64,000 bases of DNA, from positions 124,001 through 188,000 of the forward strand of contig NZ_CP010897.2 of NCBI RefSeq assembly GCF_000934605.2. The letters are read 5' to 3'. Of this stretch, positions 33,938 to 42,569 are shown in pieces. Source of the stretch: Pandoraea vervacti (GTDB taxonomy: Bacteria > Pseudomonadota > Gammaproteobacteria > Burkholderiales > Burkholderiaceae). Position 1 is the stretch's first letter; the number at the start of each line of letters is the position of its first letter. The notes below the pieces were generated by a model. That model was not told the DNA's origin. It saw nothing but the letters and a program-made list of their open reading frames with translations, and made no database searches. Made by a program: the position numbers and the translations under genes.

Positions 33938-35155
33938 TCAGGCCATCTTGCACTCGGTCTTGTCGAGCGGCAGGAACGATTTTCCGGCGCTGACAATGTC
34001 GGCGTAGTCGTCGGCGTTTTTCATCTTCGACTTCGCCTTGCCCTTGAGCAGGTAGTAGTTCTTGAGCACCTGGTGATCGCCCTTGCGGATCTCTTCCGGT
34101 CCTGTCAGACCGTCGTACTTCATGCCTTCCATTGCCGCGACGACCGCCTTCGGATCGGCGCTGCCTGCCTTGACCATGCCGTCGAGCATGAGTTTGGTGC
34201 AGATGTACGAGCCGGCAAGGCTATAGTTCGGGTTCTGCTTGAAGCGGTCCTGCGTGCGTTTGACCAGATCGAGGTTGAGCGGCGACGCAACGGCGTGCCA
34301 GTACTGCGCCCCGAAATACACGCCGTCGCACAGATCGGCGCCAAGCGTTTCGAATTGCTCCAGACCCGAGGCCCATGCCATGAGAATGGTGCAGTTCTTC
34401 TTCATGCCGAAACTCACCGCCTGGCGCAGCGTGTCGGACGATTGCGAACCGAAGTTCAGGATCAGCAGCACATCCGGCTTGGCGGCGGCGGCGTTGGTGA
34501 GGTAGCCCGAGAATTCCTTTTCCGTGAGCGAGTGATAGCTGTTGCCGACGTGCTCGATACCCTTTTCCTTGAAGATATTCTTCGCGGCATTGAGCAATCC
34601 TTCGCCGAAGACATATTGCGGCGTGATCGTGTACCAGCGCTTGGCCTTCGGCATCGATTCGATGAGCGGACGCACCGTCTGTTCGATCGCACCGAAGGTC
34701 GGCACCGACCAGCGGAACGTGGCGGCGTTGCAATCCTTGCCGGTGATTTCGTCTGCGCCTGCCGTGGTGATGAAGATGCCGCCGGCCTTCTCGGCTTCCT
34801 TGCCCATTGCCAGCGCTTCCGAGGACAGAATGCCGCCCGCGAAGAAGCGGGCGCCCTTTTGCTGAGCGATTTCCTGCACGCGACGGATGGCGGTTGCAGG
34901 TTTACCCTCGGTGTCGAGCGTGGTGTAGGCGAGCGGGCGGCCGAGCACCTTGCCGTATTGCTCGACGATGAGCTTCATGCCGAGGTCGGCGAACTTGCCG
35001 TTGGCGGCAAACGGTCCCGACATCGGCACCGGGCAGGCGAGTTGGATTGCCCCGGCGCCTTGCGCGAACACGTCGCGAGCGGAGAAAAGGGAGCCAGGCA
35101 GAGACGCCGCAGCGGCGAGCTTCAACAGTTCACGACGATTCAATTTGGTCTCCAT
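33938..35155 (-). CDS. ABC transporter substrate-binding protein, LivK type
   Basis: 405 residues. The signal peptide carries a twin-arginine-like NRRELLKLAAAASLPGS before cleavage near ARDVFAQG, so Tat export is possible. The mature domain is a type I periplasmic binding protein (IQLACPVPMSGPFAANGKF; GGILSSEALAMGKEAEKAGG; RWYTITPQYVFGEGLL). It should capture the substrate later hydrolysed by the two downstream enzymes. The ATG at 35155 opens the Tat signal. First gene of the operon, divergent from a GntR regulator. Confidence 0.92.
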   Translation of the reverse strand: METKLNRRELLKLAAAASLPGSLFSARDVFAQGAGAIQLACPVPMSGPFAANGKFADLGMKLIVEQYGKVLGRPLAYTTLDTEGKPATAIRRVQEIAQQKGARFFAGGILSSEALAMGKEAEKAGGIFITTAGADEITGKDCNAATFRWSVPTFGAIEQTVRPLIESMPKAKRWYTITPQYVFGEGLLNAAKNIFKEKGIEHVGNSYHSLTEKEFSGYLTNAAAAKPDVLLILNFGSQSSDTLRQAVSFGMKKNCTILMAWASGLEQFETLGADLCDGVYFGAQYWHAVASPLNLDLVKRTQDRFKQNPNYSLAGSYICTKLMLDGMVKAGSADPKAVVAAMEGMKYDGLTGPEEIRKGDHQVLKNYYLLKGKAKSKMKNADDYADIVSAGKSFLPLDKTECKMA

Positions 35156-35481
35156 GCATGGGAGCAATCGTTCATGGGGTGAAAACGTGCAACGCGTTAC
35201 CCAATTACCCACTGATGGTCAGTGACCTGAAGAAGCGACCAGAGGCAGTGACTGCACAGCAACGACTTGCAACGTCCGGGGCCTTATTCCTATCCGTCAT
35301 ATTTATTATGATAAATAGGATGGATTTGATCGTAGGTATAATGTTTTTTCGTGTCAATCGGAAAAAATTCCGAGATGACGCGAGCCGCGACGATCGGCCG
35401 ACGACCCGGCTTTCGGGCGAATCCGGGGGATTCCGGGCGACGACATGCGATTCGAGTGTGAACCGACTTCTGAGGCGCCAC
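35156..35481. other. divergent regulatory region between livK operon and GntR regulator
   Basis: 326 bp without a gene. The centre (35288-35350) is strikingly AT-rich for this genome and holds a nested dyad (listed separately). A TATAAT hexamer on the plus strand at 35337-35342 is a likely -10 element for the regulator gene. Confidence 0.6.
35288..35320. promoter_or_regulatory. nested AT-rich dyad, candidate GntR operator
   Basis: Outer arms TCCTAT (35288-35293) and ATAGGA (35315-35320) enclose inner arms TCATA (35297-35301) and TATGA (35307-35311), all centred on the same point. The symmetry of 33 bp in the divergent region suits a dimeric FCD-GntR repressor acting on both transcripts. A -10-like TATAAT lies 17 bp to the right. 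Confidence 0.6.
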
Positions 35482-36615
35482 ATGGCATTGGATGCACAAA
35501 CGGTGCGAGAGCCGTTGGAAATCAAACAACAAAAGCGCGGCGATCTGGTCGCGGAAGCCATCAAGCGTCTGATCACGGAGGGCAATCTTCTGCCGGGCGA
35601 TCGGCTGCCGCGCGAGGTCGAGTTACAACAGATGTTCGGTGTCTCGAAGAGCACGATTCGCGAGGCGCTCAAGTCGCTCGAAGTGCAGGGGCTCATCAAG
35701 GTGAGCACTGGACCGTCCGGCGGCGGCATGGTCGTGGAAGTGCCGCTCGATCGCACGTTCCAGCTCATGCAGAACTATCTCTTTTTCAAGGAGGTGAGCA
35801 TCGACGACATCTATACGGTGCGTCAGTTGCTCGAGCCCGAACTGGCTGCGGGGGCCGTGCCGCATCTGACCGAAGCGGATTTCGCTGCGCTGGAAAACAA
35901 TATGACGTGTTGCAGTCCGGCCTCGCACGACCGACGCGAATTGCTGCGCCAGCGTCAGGCCGACGTCGACTTCCACGACATTCTTGCGGCCGCCAATCCG
36001 AACAGCTTCCTGAGATTTACCTGCGAACTCGTCAACGAGATGATTCGTCAGTTAATCGTGTTCGGCAACGAAACGCCGCGACGCGAGCATGAGAAGTTCG
36101 GCACGGCCAACGTCAACATCCATCGCGAAATTACCGACGCCGCGCGCGCGGGCGACGCCGAGCGCGTGCGCGAGCTGATGCACTTTCACATGCAGGAAGC
36201 GCGTACGTACATCAAGCGCATGAACGGCAAGCTGCGCGGGCGTCTCATTCTCGATTCGGATATCGCCGACATGCAGCAACGTGTGCGATCGCAACTTGGC
36301 GGGAATGCCGCGCCCGTGCCGCGCGGCAAGGGTGCCGGAGCGAAGGTCGCAGCGCCGAAGCGCGCTGCACGCAAAGCGACGGGTGAGGGCGCCGTCGCAG
36401 CGAGTAAGACGACGAAGGTGACGAAAGTGACGAAAGTGACGAAGGCGCCGAAGGCGTTGAAACCGACGGCGCAGGCGACACCGAAAGCGAAAACTTCGGG
36501 TGTGGCGCGGGCGGTGTCAAAAAAATCCGCCGCCGTGAAGCCGGAGACAGTGACGACAGCGACGACAGCGACAACAACATCGCCCGCGCGCAAACGTCGC
36601 ACGACGGCTGGCTAA
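35482..36615 (+). CDS. GntR/FCD family regulator with histone-like Lys/Ala tail
   Basis: 377 residues. A winged helix (about 18-85) includes DRLPREVELQQMFGVSKSTIREALKSLE, followed by an all-helical FCD ligand domain (about 100-265) with its expected metal-ligand Asp/His residues (e.g. DVDFHDILAAANP, NIHREITDAA, FHMQEA). From about residue 300 to the end the protein is basic and low-complexity: repeated TKVTKVTK, then Ala/Lys/Thr/Pro-rich sequence ending ARKRRTTAG. Ordinary family members are about 230-260 residues. The tail resembles bacterial histone-H1-like DNA-binding tails. The regulator is divergent from livK and probably represses the operon until substrate binds FCD. Ends 4 nt from convergent aguA. 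Confidence 0.9.
   Translation: MALDAQTVREPLEIKQQKRGDLVAEAIKRLITEGNLLPGDRLPREVELQQMFGVSKSTIREALKSLEVQGLIKVSTGPSGGGMVVEVPLDRTFQLMQNYLFFKEVSIDDIYTVRQLLEPELAAGAVPHLTEADFAALENNMTCCSPASHDRRELLRQRQADVDFHDILAAANPNSFLRFTCELVNEMIRQLIVFGNETPRREHEKFGTANVNIHREITDAARAGDAERVRELMHFHMQEARTYIKRMNGKLRGRLILDSDIADMQQRVRSQLGGNAAPVPRGKGAGAKVAAPKRAARKATGEGAVAASKTTKVTKVTKVTKAPKALKPTAQATPKAKTSGVARAVSKKSAAVKPETVTTATTATTTSPARKRRTTAG
36402..36447 (+). repeat. 9-bp tandem repeats encoding Thr-Lys-Val
   Basis: ACGAAAGTG and its one-base variants are repeated about four times in frame (Thr-Lys-Val units) in the basic tail of the GntR regulator. Unit length is a multiple of three, so copy-number change would lengthen or shorten the tail without a frameshift. 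A second small ACGACAGCG repeat lies near 36552-36570. Confidence 0.65.
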
Positions 36616-36619
36616 CGTA

Positions 36620-37702
36620 TTACGACAGCACGGCCGCCGGCTGCTGCTGCGTGCAGCAATGGATGCCGCCTGCGCGTGTCGCAATGGCGCGCAGCGGCAA
36701 TTGCACGACGCGTCGCATGGGGAATGCCTGTTGCACGACGTTGCGCGCATGCGTGTCGGCCACCGCATCGCCAAAGGAGGCCATCACCACACCCCCGTTC
36801 GGCAGGTAGAAATTGACATATTCCGGCGCGAAGTCGGCGTCGTGCGCGAGTTCGTCGGGCAGGGCGTCGAAGTCCGGCGCGCGCAGCAGGCCAATGTCGA
36901 AGTGACGCCCTTTGGCGTCGCGCGCCAGGAGCAGGGCGCGCAGATTCTCGCGTGCCTCACGCGCCCACTCGTCGTCGCCGTGCGCGCCGGTGACGAGCAG
37001 TGTGCCCGGCCGCACGAAGCTGGCAATGCCGTCGACGTGTCCGTCGGTGATCGCGTCGAGCTTCGATCCGGGCAACCAGACCGTATGTGTCACGCCCAAC
37101 CAGTGACGAAAGACCGCCTCCGCCTCGCAACGCGTCAGGCCCGGATTGCGATTCTCGTTGAGGATGGAGGTTTCGGTCACGATCAGCGTGCCTTCGCCGT
37201 CGACGAGCAGCGATCCGCCCTCAGCCACGATGGGCGCTGCGCAGCAACCCATGGGGGTGTGCGCGCCGATCGCACTTGCGACCCGCGCGGCCACGTGCAC
37301 GTCGGCGTCAATGACCTGACTCGCTGTCCCTCCCCAACCGTTGAAGTTCCAACATAACGCGTGCGCGCAAAGCGCATCGTCGAGCAGAAACGTCGGGCCG
37401 GTGTCGCGCATCCAGTGGTCATCGACAGGCATGGGATAAAGGGAGGCATTCGCGGGCAGGGCGCGATGCGCTTCGTCCAGACAGGCCGGATCGACGGCGA
37501 CATGCACCGGTTCGAACAACGCGATGGCATGTGCGATACGCGCCAGTTCGCCGAGCACGTGCTGTCGTCGGGCGCCGTCGATCACGGTCTTGCCGGGCCA
37601 TGCCATCCAGCAGGCGGCGTGAGGGTGCCATTCGGGGGGCATGCGCCAGTGGCCGGTTGGCGCTGTGTTCGTCGCGGGGGGCTTACGGGATGGTGCCGTC
37701 AT
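36620..37702 (-). CDS. aguA: agmatine deiminase
   Basis: 360 residues, usual length. Catalytic residues of the guanidino-modifying fold are visible: PEWHPHAACWMAWP at the start, DDHWMRDTGPTFL (Asp), DGHVDGIASFVRPG (His/Asp) and the nucleophilic Cys in GGIHCCTQQQP close to the end. It converts agmatine to N-carbamoylputrescine plus ammonia, a step in arginine decarboxylase-dependent putrescine synthesis. No N-carbamoylputrescine amidase (AguB) lies beside it in this window. The start at 37702 is the only good one. Confidence 0.93.
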   Translation of the reverse strand: MTAPSRKPPATNTAPTGHWRMPPEWHPHAACWMAWPGKTVIDGARRQHVLGELARIAHAIALFEPVHVAVDPACLDEAHRALPANASLYPMPVDDHWMRDTGPTFLLDDALCAHALCWNFNGWGGTASQVIDADVHVAARVASAIGAHTPMGCCAAPIVAEGGSLLVDGEGTLIVTETSILNENRNPGLTRCEAEAVFRHWLGVTHTVWLPGSKLDAITDGHVDGIASFVRPGTLLVTGAHGDDEWAREARENLRALLLARDAKGRHFDIGLLRAPDFDALPDELAHDADFAPEYVNFYLPNGGVVMASFGDAVADTHARNVVQQAFPMRRVVQLPLRAIATRAGGIHCCTQQQPAAVLS

Positions 37703-37765
37703 GGTTCGCGCTGCCGCAAGAAAAGTGCCGCCAGTGTAGGCGGCGCATGGCAGGCGCGGAGGGTG

Positions 37766-38413
37766 TCAGAGACCTGACGGTTCTGCTAGGTGGACGGTAA
37801 GCCGCTTGAGCGCGCGCACCTGCCGCAGCGCCACCCGCAGGTCGCACGTCGAAATTAGGCCGATGCCCCCTTCGTCGTCACCCAGCGGCTGCCCGTCGCG
37901 CTCATAGACCACCAGCGCGCCGACGCCAATCGGCGTGTTGTAGAGCTCGTGCCACGAAAACATGACGGTATAGCCGTCGGCTGCCTGCGCCAGGACGTAA
38001 GCCCGTGCGAAGTCGCGGGCATGCGGCAGACGCAGTTGCGCGATGTCGAGCAACGCGCTCAGTCGCACGCCCTTGTATTCGCTGGCGGTGCGCACCTTAC
38101 GTCCAGACAGGCAGACGACGTCGAGCGGGCCGGTCAGTTGCGTCGGCAAACGCATGAGGGCGCACAGATCGAACGAGTGACGGCGCTTTACCGTTCCTGA
38201 GACGACCACCTCGCGCGACGTGATCGGCGCAGCGCAGGGCATGCCCGGGCGAGTCCCGGAAGTCGTGGAACGGGCATGTGACGCGGGCGAAGCGCCCAGC
38301 GGCGCGAGTTCCGCGCTCGACGAGGGCAGGGGAACGATGGGCATGTCGGATTCGGAGTGTCGGCCTGGGGGAGCCGGTCGCTTCAATATAGCGGCGAGGC
38401 GCAGCGCGGACAT
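37766..38413 (-). CDS. small molybdopterin-binding-domain protein
   Basis: 215 residues. The last 150 residues resemble a single oxidoreductase molybdopterin-binding (sulfite-oxidase type) domain: VVVSGTVKRRHSFDLCALM, VVCLSGRKVRTASEYKGVRL, YVLAQAADGYTVMFSWHEL and DEGGIGLISTCD. The Cys in VVCLSG is the probable molybdenum ligand. No signal peptide is evident; a later start at 38344 would remove 23 residues. Partner and substrate are unknown. Same strand as aguA, 63 nt before it. Confidence 0.7.
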   Translation of the reverse strand: MSALRLAAILKRPAPPGRHSESDMPIVPLPSSSAELAPLGASPASHARSTTSGTRPGMPCAAPITSREVVVSGTVKRRHSFDLCALMRLPTQLTGPLDVVCLSGRKVRTASEYKGVRLSALLDIAQLRLPHARDFARAYVLAQAADGYTVMFSWHELYNTPIGVGALVVYERDGQPLGDDEGGIGLISTCDLRVALRQVRALKRLTVHLAEPSGL

Positions 38414-38516
38414 ACGACGTGCCTGATAGCGGCTATTCGCAAGGCTTGAAGGGGGCGCGCATATGCCACGACTTGGCCGATATCAACGACCAGCGGCAAG
38501 CGTGCGCGCGCCGCCT

Positions 38517-41500
38517 TCAGCTTCCGTAGCGTGCCGCTGGCGTGTGACGTGCGGCCACCTCGGCCAGCGTGGCGCGCGCCTCCTGCACGTCCGCGAGCGT
38601 CTCACCGCCCTGGAGGGCGTCAAGCGCGTCACGCAGCACTGCCATGCACTCGGCGTCACTCAGCGAATCCGGGGTATTGTCCCCGCCCAGACGCAGCAGG
38701 CTGTGCGCGGCGCGCAGCGTGAGCATCGGCGACGCCTGTGCCCGTGCCACCTGCAAGGCGTGTTCGAGCCACGGTCGCACAGCATCGCTCGGATGGTGCC
38801 CCGCTCTGAGAAAGTCGCCCTTCTGGCGCAGGAACTCGGCCTGCCAGTGACCGTCGTTGCGTCGTGCCGACAAATGCGCGCCGCGCTCTGCGGCATGCAA
38901 ACCGAGTGCGATATCGCCCGTGCCTGCGCAGGCTTCGACGAGCAGGCCGAAGAACATGCCTTCGACGCCTCCCATGATTTCGCTCAGACGTCCCACGCTA
39001 TCGGTGATGCGCTCCAGTCCGTTCACGTCGCCGCGCGAGGCGAGCGCCCAGCCCCGGATCGTCTGTCCGGCGAGCGCCCACAGCGCGACACCGGTCTCCG
39101 AGGCCACTTCGGTCGCTTCGCTCGCCAGCGCTTCGGCGGCTGCGATTTCGCGACGCAGGCGCCGCAACATCGCCGCAAACACCAGAGCGAACGCGAAGGA
39201 GTAGCGGCGGCCTTGCTGACGTCCCAGCGCGAGTGCGGCTTCGCTGGCGGCGAGTGACGCGTCGTGCCGACCCGTGAACCAGTACGCCCAGGAGAGAAAC
39301 GACAGGCCGGTGATTCGGGCGTCTTCGCCCAGGCCGGTGTCGGCATGCTCGGGACGATAGTGGGCGAGACCGGCTTCCAGCGCCGTGATCGCACCGCCGA
39401 AATCGCCGTGGCAGCACAGACTGTTGCCCAGCGCGTAATACGCATGCGCGAGCAGCGGCGACGAGCCCGCCTGTTCGGCGATGAGGATGAGCTTGCGCGC
39501 CAGTTCGATGCTGCGCTCGAAGTCGCTCCACGAGCTGGAGCCGAGCCACAGCCCCCAGTAGACGGGGAAGAGGGTGATGTCGTCGCCCATCGGTTGTGCG
39601 AGCGCCAGTGCCGTCTCGAAGTTGTGGCGCGCCGGCTCCGATCCATAACCGTGCAGCGAGATGAGCGGCACGCCCATCGCCATGCGCAATTGCAGCTCGC
39701 GCGGCGCCGTCTGAGCGCTGGTGCCGGTTTGCCGCAGCACGTCGAGGGCGCTCTGGTAGTGGGCGCAAGCTTCGCGAAACGCCTGGCGCCCGGTCGCATA
39801 TTCGCCCGCGAGACGGTAGTGCTCGATGGCGGCATCCGGTTCGTCGGCCTGACGGAAGTGCCAGGCGAGCACTTCCGGTTCGGTCTTTACGGACTCGTGG
39901 TCGCGCATCGCGAGCGCAATGCGGCGATGCGCGTCCTGGCGGCGTTCCTGCGGTTGCGCATCGTAGGCGGCCTTGTGCAACAGGGCGTGACGGAAGACGT
40001 AGCGACCCAGATCCTGACGCTGTACGAGCGCGCAGGCGACGAGCGTGTCGAGTGCGCGTTCGACCAGTGCCATCGAACGACCGCTCGCGGCCGCCAGCAA
40101 TTCGGCATGGAATTCGTGACCGAGGCACGAGGCGAAGTGCGCCACCGGTTTGGCGCTGCCCGCCGCGTCGATACGCGCCATCATCAGTTCCTGAAGGCTC
40201 GCGGGCATCGGCATGGAGGCGACGGCACTGCGCCCGCCTTGTTGCGAGGCGGTGGCTCGGGCGAGTTCCTGAAGGAACAGCGGTACGCCTTCGGCCAGAT
40301 GCACGATGCGCTCGCGCGTTGCCGCCGGCAGGGCGACGCGCGGCGTCGCGGCCCGCACGATGGAGGCGGCCGCGCCGGCGTCGAGCGGGGCGAGATCGAT
40401 ACGTCGCAAGCCCACGGTGTGACGCCATGGCAGTTCGAACTCCGGACGAGCGCCCACGATCAGCAGGCGACCGCCCGGCGCGTTCTCCGCCATGACGGCA
40501 AGCAGCTCCTGCGTGGACGGATCGGCCCAATGCGCATCGTCGAGCGTGATGACACCACCGTCGGGCAGCAGCGAGGCGAGCAGGGTCGGCGCTTCGTTGA
40601 GTACGGCCTGCTTCCACGCGTGCGGCACATTCCCTTCGGCATGCATATCGAACAGTGCGCGCAAGCGACGATGCGCGAGCAACGCGGGTTGGGGAAGCTG
40701 CGACGCTTCCACCGCGGACTGCGAACGCAGCCAGCGCGCAATCGGGTGGAACGGCGTGCCCGCGCCGTCTTGCGCGCAGGCGAGGTCGATCGAGCGCAGT
40801 CCGCGCGCCTCGACGAAATGACGAATGAGCGCGGTCTTGCCAATGCCCGCTTCGCCGATTACCAGCGCGAGCACGCCATGCCCGGTGCTGGCGTCGCGCA
40901 TCGCCGAATGGGCGGCGGCGAGTTCGGCGAGGGCGGCGTCGCGCCCGAAAAGCATGGCGGCACGTCGGCGCGAACGTCGCTCGGGCGTGGGATCGGCGTT
41001 GACGCGAAAGACCGGAATTTCGCGATTGCCGTGACGCTCGCGCACCGTGCCGTGCGGCGTGGTCGCAATGGCAACGCCGATGAGGCGCTGCGTTGAGTCG
41101 CAGATCACGACTTCACCGGGCAGCGCCACGTCGGCCAACTGCGTGGCCGAGCGCGACACGCGCCCGCCGGTGTCGGGACTGTCGTCGGCGGCCGAACTGA
41201 TGACGAGGCCGGTGTGAACGCCCACGCCGATGCCTACGCGTACGGTGCTCGCCTGCACGCAGCGCATCGCGGCTTCGACGGCGTGACGTCCGGCGCCTTC
41301 GAGGGCGGTCGGATAGCCGAAGTAGCCGAGCAAGCCACCGGTGGGCGTTCGCAACGTGTAGCCCCACGATTGCCGCAGAATCGTTTCGCACTGCACGAGG
41401 GGCGGGCGCATCATGGCGACGAGCTGATCGGGGTCGTCGACGCCGGTCGGCGCCAGTTCAATGGCTACGACCGTGATCTGGCGACGTTCCGGACCGGTCG

Positions 41501-42275
41501 CGCGTTGCTCCATGCGTGCGGGCGGCGTCTCGAGCAATTGCGTGAGCGCCTCGCCCGGCAACTCGCCGAGTTCTTCGTGCAGGATGTCGCACAGTCGGCG
41601 ATATTCGGTCTCGGCGTCGTCGCGACGCCCGGCGCGCAGCAGCAGCGCAATCAGGCAATGCCAGCCGGCTTCGTCGAACGGCGCGAGGGCCACGAGCTGG
41701 CGGGCGTGCGCGAGCGCCTGGTCGAGGTCGCCAAGCCGTGCATAACCGTCGGCGAGCAAGCGCTCGCCGAAGACCCGGCGGCGCTGATATTCGTCGCGTT
41801 GCAGCTCGATCCACTGTTCGAGATCCGGCGTGTCGCGCACGGACAACCCATGCAGGAATGGGCCCTGATAGAGCGCGACGGCGTCGGCCAGATGCTGCAG
41901 ATGTGCGGCGAGGTCCAGCCCGGTGACGGCGTCGAGCGTGCGGTTGGCCTGCTCGATCATGCTGGCGAAGATGTGGGCGTCGATCCAGAGGCCGGTCTCC
42001 GGGCGAAGCCGCACCACCTGACGGTCGGATTCGAAGAGTTCGTCGCCGAGGGTGTCGCGCAGGTGGAACAGCATGCGCTTGAGTTTGTCGCGACCGCCCT
42101 GAGCGTCTTCGTCGGGCCAGAACAGGTCAGCCAGCGCACCGCGTGTGTGATAGCCCGGTTGCAGGGCGAGATAGGCGAGCAGGCCGCGCGCTTTGGTGTA
42201 CTTCACGGCGCAGGCCTGTTTGCCTTGTTCGACCCGCATCGGTCCGAGCAGGTAGAGCGATCTGTTGGCTTGCAT
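38517..42275 (-). CDS. SARP-like multidomain regulator: BTAD, degenerate cyclase, AAA ATPase, TPR
   Basis: 1252 residues. N-terminal winged helix (about 5-85) resembles OmpR-type effector domains; a BTAD helical domain (about 95-245) follows. A class III cyclase-homology domain (about 265-430) has lost key residues: the normal first metal Asp is replaced (VVAIELAPTG) and the LGDG segment reads TPTGG, so it is probably catalytically dead. The ATPase has Walker A GEAGIGKTAL (about 473-482) and Walker B VITLDDAHWADP (about 575-585). The remaining 600 residues are TPR-like helices. AGGG lies 6 nt upstream of ATG 42275. Likely a signal-integrating transcription factor; its targets are unknown. Confidence 0.88.
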   Translation of the reverse strand: MQANRSLYLLGPMRVEQGKQACAVKYTKARGLLAYLALQPGYHTRGALADLFWPDEDAQGGRDKLKRMLFHLRDTLGDELFESDRQVVRLRPETGLWIDAHIFASMIEQANRTLDAVTGLDLAAHLQHLADAVALYQGPFLHGLSVRDTPDLEQWIELQRDEYQRRRVFGERLLADGYARLGDLDQALAHARQLVALAPFDEAGWHCLIALLLRAGRRDDAETEYRRLCDILHEELGELPGEALTQLLETPPARMEQRATGPERRQITVVAIELAPTGVDDPDQLVAMMRPPLVQCETILRQSWGYTLRTPTGGLLGYFGYPTALEGAGRHAVEAAMRCVQASTVRVGIGVGVHTGLVISSAADDSPDTGGRVSRSATQLADVALPGEVVICDSTQRLIGVAIATTPHGTVRERHGNREIPVFRVNADPTPERRSRRRAAMLFGRDAALAELAAAHSAMRDASTGHGVLALVIGEAGIGKTALIRHFVEARGLRSIDLACAQDGAGTPFHPIARWLRSQSAVEASQLPQPALLAHRRLRALFDMHAEGNVPHAWKQAVLNEAPTLLASLLPDGGVITLDDAHWADPSTQELLAVMAENAPGGRLLIVGARPEFELPWRHTVGLRRIDLAPLDAGAAASIVRAATPRVALPAATRERIVHLAEGVPLFLQELARATASQQGGRSAVASMPMPASLQELMMARIDAAGSAKPVAHFASCLGHEFHAELLAAASGRSMALVERALDTLVACALVQRQDLGRYVFRHALLHKAAYDAQPQERRQDAHRRIALAMRDHESVKTEPEVLAWHFRQADEPDAAIEHYRLAGEYATGRQAFREACAHYQSALDVLRQTGTSAQTAPRELQLRMAMGVPLISLHGYGSEPARHNFETALALAQPMGDDITLFPVYWGLWLGSSSWSDFERSIELARKLILIAEQAGSSPLLAHAYYALGNSLCCHGDFGGAITALEAGLAHYRPEHADTGLGEDARITGLSFLSWAYWFTGRHDASLAASEAALALGRQQGRRYSFAFALVFAAMLRRLRREIAAAEALASEATEVASETGVALWALAGQTIRGWALASRGDVNGLERITDSVGRLSEIMGGVEGMFFGLLVEACAGTGDIALGLHAAERGAHLSARRNDGHWQAEFLRQKGDFLRAGHHPSDAVRPWLEHALQVARAQASPMLTLRAAHSLLRLGGDNTPDSLSDAECMAVLRDALDALQGGETLADVQEARATLAEVAARHTPAARYGS

Positions 42276-42287
42276 TGTCCCTGGACG

Positions 42288-42331
42288 GCAAATAAGCAAA
42301 AACCGGCGAGCCCGCTTGGGCGCTCGCCGGT
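42288..42331 (-). terminator. intrinsic terminator or attenuator 13-55 nt upstream of SARP gene
   Basis: ACCGGCGAGC and GCTCGCCGGT form a 10-bp perfect stem with a 10-nt loop. On the minus strand the stem is followed by TTTTTGCTTATTT, a good terminator tail. It would end the upstream binding-protein transcript, but it sits so close to the SARP start codon that SARP transcription must start inside it or read through it. Confidence 0.8.
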
Positions 42332-42569
42332 GCTGCGAATTTTATGATGTCATCGCGTCAGACCGACGCGTCCGAAGCGCCCTGGCAGCGCACGCTGCTG
42401 CCACCGGGGTCGGACTTGCGGCCTCGCTGGCGACGCCAAGGCCGTTCCGGGGGGCTTCGGCCGAATGCTTTAGGTATTACATACCGAAGTATAAACAGGA
42501 GTATGAAATTCGTCGGAAATACCTTCAAAAATCATCCGTGATGACCCGTAGGGAAATGCATCGCTTGCG
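42332..42569. other. spacer between SARP gene and sulfonate-binding protein gene
   Basis: No gene seen. Right half (42470-42540) is AT-rich and carries a small dyad GGTAT-TAC-ATACC at 42473-42485. It may host the SARP promoter, with the terminator-like hairpin then lying in the SARP leader. Confidence 0.4.

Noticed and set aside
39264..41096. 610-codon open frame antisense to the SARP gene
   Set aside because: Composition of a shadow frame; the minus-strand Walker motifs are unmistakable.
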